From positions 12,772,001 to 12,836,000 of the forward strand of contig NC_079515.1 of assembly GCF_000801105.2 (NCBI RefSeq): a stretch of DNA of 64,000 nucleotides. Direction: 5' to 3'. Shown here piece by piece: positions 56,367 to 64,000 of this stretch. Below the pieces are notes generated by a model, which did no database searches, was not told where the DNA came from, and saw nothing but the letters and a program-made list of their open reading frames with translations. The position numbers and the translations under genes were made by a program. Source of the DNA: Raphanus sativus (taxonomy: Eukaryota; Streptophyta; Magnoliopsida; Brassicales; Brassicaceae). Position 1 is the stretch's first letter. Each line of letters opens with the position of its first letter.

Positions 56367-57106
56367 GTTCCGTTTTTTTAGCAATTTTTGATAATCTATG
56401 ATTGTTTTTTTAGCAATTTTTTATAAGTTTAATAGTATAGATTTGCTTTTGAAATGTTTTTTTTTTGTATTGACTCGTGATTTGGTTCTAAGAGGATTAT
56501 AATGTTTTAATTCATGTCGAGGAAAACACATAAAGGATGAGGCTCGAAAGCCTCAGTAACAAACAATGTATGTTTCTAACAAAACATACATTTTATGCCA
56601 GAGAAGTCAGATGTCTGATAATTATCTCAAAAACAAATTTTACATACACTGCAATCAACTTTTTTCAAAGACCTATATTGCAATCAACATTCGTCCAAAA
56701 AAAAACTTCCGGTTTATTTTCCTAACTACCAGTTTCAGTTCAAGTGCTAATTGCTAGAATTTGTATCTAACTAAACATGCACTTACTGTTGTTTGTATTT
56801 CTATGCTGCTGTGTCCAAGTTCCGATGTTCTTCAAAGTCAGAAAATCTCTTTCTCTATCAAAGCTACTGCTGGATCTGCACATGGACTATATCTTTTGAG
56901 TAAATAAAAAGACTCACTAAATGTAAACAGAAGGGAAATAGGGTCAAAACAATTTATGTATAACCAAAAAGAAAGTTATAATCGAAGACTTATCTATGTA
57001 CTGTAAGGCTTATGATTTGAATGTAGTGCCATGACTTTCATCATTATACTGTTGTTAAAACGTATCCTGTACATGAATTCAAAACTTAAATATATCTTAA
57101 TTCCAG

Positions 57107-57411
57107 TTTCTAAATTATATCTCAACCAATTAAATCTATATTTAAACAAAAATATAAAACATATACTTATCTTTATATAGGATTGTCTCCATCGGACTTT
57201 GCCTCATGTCGTTCTTTATAATTCAAACTGTTATCGTTTTTCTGCAAAATATAAAACATGGCATAGTTTCTACATTATATCTCAACCAAATAAATCTATA
57301 TTTATACAAAAATATAAAACATATACTTATCTTGGCACTGGATTCTCCATTGGACTTTGCCTCATGTCCTTCTTCATAATTCAAACTGTTATCTTTGTTC
57401 TGCAAAATTAC
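57107..57411. repeat. Tandem 160-bp repeat in the Helitron
   Basis: Units start TTTCTA(A/C)ATTATATCTC at 57107 and 57267. Each contains GGACTTTGCCTCATGTC and ATAATTCAAACTGTTATC. The small open frames here are by-products. Confidence 0.85.
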
Positions 57412-57962
57412 GAATCCACATTAATTTGTGTTTGATGAATATAAAATAGATCTACAATATATTTTCCAAAATTAGGAATCCACATTAATTCAAACAGTCA
57501 ATATTTTCCAAATATTATATGTTCGATGAATACAAAATATATCTATAATATATGTACTTATTCTCCAATTGTATAAAGGTATAATCCAATGGCCGATACA
57601 TTATATGTAATGTCAAAGATGGAAAATTTATGAAAATAACTTATCTTCTATATTCTTAGTATGTTGTTTGGTTCAACTGAAGCTGTTGAAGTGTCGTCCT
57701 AAATTGAAGATCCTGAAGACATATAAAAATAAAATAAAAACAAATCGTTAAATAACATAGTAATAATATCTTTCACACTAAAATAGTTTCTTAAAAAGGA
57801 AATTTACCTATTCTTTTCTCTTCACAAAAATCGTGTGACTTCATTCTATAGATCGGAAAAGTGAAGTCAATAACTTTCTCCGACTAAAGTTTACAGGACT
57901 AAGTCGAATCTGATTACACATGCAAACATGATTTAAATGAGAAGTGAGAGATCATTAGCGGT

Positions 57963-58004
57963 TTAATGGTCGATCTTACAAGTTTAATGGTCGATCTTAC
58001 AACC
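57963..58004. repeat. 21-bp tandem repeat in the Helitron
   Basis: AATGGTCGATCTTACAAGTTT-type unit appears twice in direct succession from about 57963. Confidence 0.7.
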
Positions 58005-59729
58005 GGTACAGAAGATTACCTGGTATAAATCGGAGAAGATAACCGGTTTGAAGGCGGAACTAGAACTCCAATTCGTCATGTAGTTTCAAAGGAGAAGAAG
58101 ATCTATAACTTTGAATGCCGATTGACAACTCTAAAGGTGAAGTCGCGAAAGCGGAGAAGATAAGCGGCGCTTTGATGGCGGATCTACATCTTAGAGACTC
58201 GACTCTAGCCGTGGTTTGACAGGAATTGTTATCACCATCGGAAACGTTTTGTCTTCATATCGCCTTTTGTCGGTGAAGTCGCAAAGCGGACAAGATCTGT
58301 CGTTTTGTTTTTATTTTCTTTTCTTTCTTTTTCTGTTCTTTTTTCTGAATACATAAACGGTCTGTGAGACCAATTATTCGAGTTTGGTGGGCCAAAGGCT
58401 TAGAAAACATGAGTTAATCTGAGCCCAGTTCGGTTCAAGTGTCCCTTCTAATAGTTTTGGGCTTTAACTAAGATTTACATTATTTTGTTTTTTTTTTATT
58501 TTTACTTATGTGCTTTAATTTTCTTTTATGACAACAACATTTTCAAATAACTATGTATTATTAAATACCATAGTGTAAAGTATTAGTATAAATTTTACTT
58601 AATTATTATGTTTTTCTTTTTTTTTTACATAATTGAAGCATTTATAAAACAATTGAAATTGTTATTGAAAAGTAAAAATCTTTATTTTAAATTTTAAATT
58701 TTTAAAGAATTTTATATTTTTAAAATAATTTATGTTTTCAAAATTTTATTAAATTACAAGTTTAATGTATTACTCATCATTATTTTCTAAAAATTAACAA
58801 GTGTAATTTTGTAGTCATCAATAACTTATCAAACAATTATTAAACATTAACAACAAACATATAACTCGGTTACACATACTTGATTTAGAGTTTTATAGAA
58901 ATTAATTTTAAAAGTAACTGTACAAATTTTTTTTGCTGCAAGTAATTGTAAGTTTAATTAGTATAGATGTAGTCGCTAATAAAAATTTTAAATTTTACAA
59001 TACAAACATTTTGTATAGATTAAAACGTGTTAGACACCTCAAATTTACTTCTTATAACAAAAAAAATTAATACAATTGATATATATATATTTTGTCAAAA
59101 CAAATTTGTTACAAAAAAAATATTACGTAAAAAGGAAACATACCCGCCCTCTGAGGGCGGGTCAGGCTCTAGTTAATATTAAAGCTCTAAATTTTGAAAA
59201 TAAAAATAAAAGACAAAACTGAAGCATGAAATAAAAGCTTTTATATTCTTCCATATTTAGTGTTCATCAAATTAATATGTTTTCGATTGAACATAGTTCT
59301 GTTTGTTTAAAGATATAAAAAGTTGTAAAGAATTTCAACTAATTGTTGATCAAATTTATAATCTTTACTTCAATTTAGTTATTGTTAAAATAAAGCAAAA
59401 ATATCGAAAAAGAAAGACTAAGAAAATAAGAAGCCTCAGTTGCAGTAAATTGTTACTTAATTATAATTCAAGTGATTCAAGTGATTTACAAATTATAATT
59501 ATGGTTCAACTCATATAACAAATAGATATTCATGAGTCGTTATAAATATATACATATTTACATGTTTCAGTTTAATCGGTTATAAATCAAATCATATCCA
59601 AATCCTACGGTTTTTATAAAATTACATCCATTTGGTTACGACGGTATATACCAAAACAAAACCATATTATCTATTTCTGTTCGGTTCGATACTCTTCGGT
59701 TTAGCATATTGAACAACCCTAATTTGAAT

Positions 59730-59996
59730 ATTAGTTGGTTTTGGATTGTTTTTTATCATATATTAATATCCTATCGTAGAATTGGATTTTAAATTCATAT
59801 TTTTTGGAACCTTACATGTGAATTTTATATTAAAAATAAAACATAAAATACATAGTTTGAACACATTTATGTAGAGTGTGAAAAAATTTGTTAGAGTGTG
59901 AATGTTCATTCTTAAATAATTGTGAGACTGCCACATTCCATTATAGTGTGAATAAATTTCTTAAAATGTTTCTCCTTTAATATATATATATATACA
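59730..59996. other. AT-rich spacer
   Basis: Nothing recognised beyond possible Helitron body sequence. Confidence 0.35.
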
Positions 59997-60195
59997 ATGA
60001 AACCTCTATAAATTAATAATTTTGAGACTACACCAAAATTATAATTTTTTATTAATTTATAGAGATTATTAATTTATCGATATACTAATTGAACCAAAAA
60101 CTCAATTTGGGATTATAAAATTATATTAATTTATATAATTTTTAGTGTATATTAATTTATTGATTATTAATTTAAAGATGTTATACTGTATATAG
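59997..60195. repeat. Dispersed AT-rich repeat, copy 2
   Basis: Second copy of 14757-14950, same strand, with matching TTATAGAGATTATTAATTTA and TATCGATATACTAATTGAAC. Confidence 0.65.
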
Positions 60196-61262
60196 GAGAT
60201 ATGTTGGGCTGAACATTTGTAATTGTAATTGTGTACTAAAATCTATTTTGAATTTATGATGAGTCTGATCAATTTGGGCTTAAATTTTTTATCACCATGT
60301 TTATATCTATAAAAACTGTAATATAGTCAATAAGTCATTTTTATTACAAAAACATGTTTTACAATTTTTTAATATTTAACTTTCACATCATTGAGAACTA
60401 TTTTAATGATTTTAACCATCATCTTTTTATTTCCAAAATTGAATTACTTTGACTTTAGTCTTCTACATAGTTTTGAAAGCTTTCAACTAAACGAATAAAA
60501 TTGATGCATCCAATATATATATATATATATATATTATTTAATTTGAATATTTATAAAATAAAAATTCATGTTAGTACAATTTTATAATTATTTGTAGCTT
60601 ATTATAACAAAAAAAATTAAGCTATTGATCACAAAATTTTCAAAGTGATATATTCAAATTTCTAATAATTTATAAACGTTTTGAAAAATTCAAAAAATAA
60701 CATATAAGAAAAAATCTAAATGTTTTTAATATATAGGTAATGTGATTTTTAATATCTTTTAATAATATAAAAAAAAAAACTAAGATACAAAAATTGCTAT
60801 CAAATATTCACTATTCATAATAATTAATTTTCATATATACGTTAATTATATTAGGTAATTTCATAGCTTTTATTTAAGGAAAGTGCGAGATTGTTTTTGT
60901 ACATTATTTATCAATTCGATAGTTAGTTTAATAAAAAGTATAATATAAGTTAAGATGGACCAATTTACTTTTCTAAGAATAATATATTTTATATATTATA
61001 TTTTATATAGTTATTTATTAAATGAAACTTCACAATCATACGGTTCTATGATCATTTATATCGTTTTATAACAAAATATTTAAGTCATTGATAACACAAT
61101 TTTTTTATGTGAAAAATTTAATAAGTTTATAATTTATAAATGTTCTTGAAAACTCATTGAAAGTTTTGAAATTAAAATAGTTATGTAATATTATATGGTA
61201 TATTGTTTAATCTATATATTTATTTGTTTTATTATTAAATGATACTTTTTACTCATATGGTT
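60196..61262. other. AT-rich DNA without a recognised gene
   Basis: Very low GC, with an (AT)n tract near 60514-60534. No gene. Confidence 0.45.
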
Positions 61263-62172
61263 TTAAAATCATGTGTATCTTTTTATAATAAAAGTGTTAA
61301 ACCATTGATAATTAATTTTTAACATAATAGTTTAATAGTTTTAGTCATTTACTGTCATTTTTTAAAATTGGAAATATAACATATACGAAAAATCTAAATT
61401 TTAATTTTATAGCTAATTCGATTGTTTAATTTATTTTAATAATATAAAATTAAACAAAAAATGATGGAGGAGATATAAATTGTTATCAAATATATATTAT
61501 TAGATACATTAATTGTCATATATATATTAGTCATTTATGGTAATTTCGTAGGTTTTATTTAAGGAAAGAAAAGAAAATAGTAATTATATCTAGCGGAACA
61601 ATCATAAATGCTTCTATCGTAAATATCATATCATATCATATAGTTTGACCAAAAAATGTATCTAGCGACATATAAAAGTCGAATGTATCTAGCGACATAT
61701 AAAAATCGAATGTGGGTTTAAAATCATGTGTATCTTTTTATAATAAAAGTGTTAAACCATTGATCATTAATTTTTAACATAATAATTTTAATAGTTTTAG
61801 TCATTTATTGTCATTTTTTAAAATTCAAAATATAACATATACGAAAAAATCTAAATTTTAATTTTATAGCTAATTTGATTATTTAATTTATTTTAATAAT
61901 ATAAAATGAACCAAAAATGATGGAGGAGATATAAATTGTTATCAAATCTTTATTATTAGAAACATTAATTGTCATATATATATATATATATAGTCATTAT
62001 GGTAATTCCGTAGGTTTTATTTAAGGAAATAAAATAAAATATTAATTATATCTAGCAGAACAATCATAAATGCTTCTATTATAAATATCATATCATATCA
62101 TCATATCATCATATCATATAGTTTGACCAATGAATGTATCTAGCAATATATAAAAATCGAATGTGGACCTAC
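61263..62172. repeat. 455-bp tandem duplication
   Basis: Units 61263-61717 and 61718-62172 are similar along their length (for example ATGATGGAGGAGATATAAAT and TCATAAATGCTTCTAT in both). Within unit 1, TGTATCTAGCGACATATAAA is itself tandemly duplicated, and ATCAT units vary in number. Confidence 0.85.
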
Positions 62173-62467
62173 TTATTTTTCAATTGAATGTAATTGACTA
62201 TCTAATTGAGTGACACCTAAGCATTTTGGTCTTTTTTTTAATTATTACAAAATTGAGGTTACAATTTTTCAAATGTTTCTCAATTAATATATAGGGGATT
62301 TCAATAGGGGAAAGACAACTAGAGAATTGATTTCTAACAATTGGATCAATGTTTCCTTAAAACAAGCGTACCTTACATTTTCCATTTTCTCTCCTCTTTT
62401 TTCTTTCATCATTTATTATATTTTATTTATTTATTTTGCTGATGTACTGTCTTAGAGACTATCACTA

Positions 62468-63904
62468 AGAGCAACTCCAATGGTATTACCCACCATTGGA
62501 GTCCTTAAGAATAGATTAATATTATTTGTTTTATTTTTTATTTTTTGAATAGTTTAGGATTCTAATCACAATTTATATGTCCAATGATGTTATTAATATG
62601 GAGTTCTTAGATTTTTTTTTTTTACCTTAAGAACAGATCCAAAACAGCAATGCAACACAACATTGTAATTTCAAAAGGAACAAGAAGTAACCTGGAGCTG
62701 ATTGTTGGAGAGATGAAGAACAAACAACCCTTGTTTCCTCTCCAAAACGCTTCAGGAAGCAACCTCAGCTTCATCTTCGTTTGAGATTGCAGGGACTGTA
62801 AAAGTCTCAACGTAAGGAAGGGGGTAACACGTTATATGGGCAGGGACGAGGAGATACGTTACCTGGTTTCAGATGTTTTCTCTTGCCATCAATCACTTCA
62901 TCTTCGTTTCTTTACACAAGCAGCAGCAGCAAAAAAAAAAACAGAGAAAGAAAGTTATTATCACAACACATTCCTTGCAAAACAGAGTGAGTGTCCACAT
63001 ATCATTATACTATACCTTCCATTAAGAGAAGATTGGTTAGTCCGAAGAAGGTTCTTGATAATTGCATCGAAACATGCCTTCTTCCTGTAAACAATCATCA
63101 TTAATAGAATCAATGTAGCAATCTGGGAACTCGGAAGTCTCACCACAACTAGGCAAAAGAGCATGAGAAGTAGAAGTTCTTCATGAAGAGTTAAAACCAT
63201 CATCTGAACCACCCATTCACGATGACCACACACCATCACTAAGATGAAACCAAAACCTAAATCAAAAAGAAACAAACACCCGGTAGAACAGTCATCTCAA
63301 CCACACCTTCATATGGACAGAACAAAGCCTCAACCTCTTTCTATTGCTTCAAAACTAAGAAGCCACCAAGGAACTCCAGAGACCAAGAAAGACCACAAGT
63401 AACATTTATTCGAAGGGCATGAGAAGGACGTATTAGAACCTGAAACTCAGATTATCAGTCGCCGCCGGAATCTTCACACCCACCTTCGTACACGCCGCCG
63501 AAATCTTCACACCCACCCAATCTCCTCCACGCCGCCGGAATCTTCACACCCACCTTCGTACACCCTGATCCAAGGTTCCTTAATTCATCATCTTCCTGTT
63601 CAAATTCATCATCCCCCATCACCACCTCCGATTTACCTTCACTGTTTCACAATCGCTTTTCCTCTTGGAGAGAATTTTTTTTTTCGTGATGGAGAGAGTG
63701 AAACAACACGCGAAACACAACCCTAGCTCAGCAGGACCACTCACGCATTGCCACATCGTTAAGGATATGATCCTTAAAATCCTTAATTAAGGATCAATCC
63801 TTGATCAATCCTTCGGTTACCAATTTTTTTATTATTATTTTTATATTTTTTTGTCTCGGAAAACACGCTAAGGACTCGATTAAACTCTCCGTTGTGGCTG
63901 CTCT
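62468..63904. mobile_element. Mutator-like or MITE-type element with GC-rich interior
   Basis: Ends AGAGCAACTCCAATGG and CCGTTGTGGCTGCTCT are inverted repeats of a type common in Brassicaceae (GAGCA.C.CCA.GG). No clear target duplication. The interior holds GC-richer sequence (62640-63660) that may be captured host DNA; small open frames on both strands are not convincing genes. Confidence 0.5.
63455..63575. repeat. Minisatellite GCCGCCGGAATCTTCACACC
   Basis: Three imperfect units (GCCGCCG(G/A)AATCTTCACAC, then CCACC and TTCGTACAC variants) are spaced about 35-40 bases. Confidence 0.8.
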
Positions 63905-64000
63905 AAGAGCATCCCCATTAGTGAAACCGTAATGTGCTCGATTCCCAATGCAAAATAATTAATTTTTTATTTTTTTTTAAACTTTTTTTCGTTTGATTTA

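Larger units (their letters stand above)
55262..59173 (+). mobile_element. 3.9-kb Helitron inserted at A^T
   Basis: Starts TCTATACTATTAAAGTAG after A55261. Ends with a perfect 10-bp hairpin ACCCGCCCTC/GAGGGCGGGT (59142-59162) and CAGGCTCTAGT at 59173, followed by T. Comparison with 13612-14536 shows the host element is continuous across the insertion with no duplication, as expected for Helitrons. Contains an RPA1-like first exon, a 160-bp tandem repeat and GC-richer debris at 58050-58300. No Rep/helicase was found. Confidence 0.93.
54939..59729. mobile_element. hAT-like element split by a Helitron
   Basis: Outer ends TAGGAGTGTTCAAT (54947) and ATTGAACAACCCTA (to 59721); imperfect 8-bp flanks ATTTAGAT/ATTTGAAT. 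Left part 54947-55261 and right part 59174-59721 together align with the inverted copy at 13612-14536. Net length without the Helitron is about 863 bp. Confidence 0.8.

Noticed and set aside
56425..56440. TTTAATAGTATAGA as a minus-strand Helitron 5' end inside the large Helitron
   Set aside because: No matching 3' hairpin to its left before the host Helitron boundary; kept only as a possible relic. The same applies to TTTAATTAGTATAGA near 58953-58967.

Overview
The window is nuclear DNA of a Brassicaceae plant, most likely Brassica or a close relative. Three host genes lie on the + strand in the same order as Arabidopsis At3g24750-At3g24760-At3g24770 (gene numbers recalled from memory): a LAZY/IGT-family gene rebuilt here from five exons (11525-13403, LAZY5-like), an intronless F-box/kelch gene (17900-19036), and a small intronless gene for a CLE pre-propeptide ending in the exact TDIF dodecapeptide HEVPSGPNPISN (CLE41, 49884-50183). 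F-box and CLE41 genes are separated by about 31 kb, almost all of it transposable elements and their debris.

Layout. 1-5657: minus-strand Copia element cut by the window edge, in one frame apart from two nonsense codons. 5883-10497: complete young Copia with near-identical 243/245-bp LTRs, a 5-bp target duplication and one frameshift in gag, lying about 740 bp upstream of the LAZY5-like TATA box. 11.2-13.4 kb: LAZY5-like gene. 13.6-16.4 kb: hAT-like elements, a SINE-like relic and a last-exon fragment of ribosomal protein S9. 17.9-19.0 kb: F-box/kelch gene. 20-25.5 kb: palindromic repeats, a very recent 1-kb duplication joined by a 179-bp filler copied from 15.1 kb, a hAT MITE and a Helitron. 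25.5-36.5 kb: two copies of one Mutator-like family around a third, heavily damaged Copia (27565-34321), whose untranslated leader holds an array of co-varying hairpins. 36.8-47.1 kb: Helitrons, a 714-bp tandem duplication, a telomere-like fold-back, a long-TIR element with an internal minisatellite, a SINE and a 206-bp hairpin MITE. 48-53.2 kb: two hAT-like elements with perfect 8-bp duplications around CLE41, then a SINE with a perfect 14-bp duplication. 53.9-59.7 kb: gene fragments, opposed Helitron ends, and a hAT-like element split by a 3.9-kb Helitron carrying an RPA1-like first exon. 60-64 kb: AT-rich repeats and a Mutator-like element.

The three host genes form a conserved gene block rather than a pathway: LAZY proteins act in gravity-directed growth, F-box/kelch proteins recruit substrates to SCF ubiquitin ligases, and TDIF signals from phloem to the procambium. 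Most of the novelty lies in the mobile DNA. The strongest observations are the hairpin array in the Copia leader (28394-28752), where both stem arms change together, and a scatter of 5-32-bp poly(A)-tailed insertions flanked by 14-19-bp direct repeats, which look like retroposition events that kept little more than the tail. All similarity statements come from reading the sequence and from memory; no database search was run.
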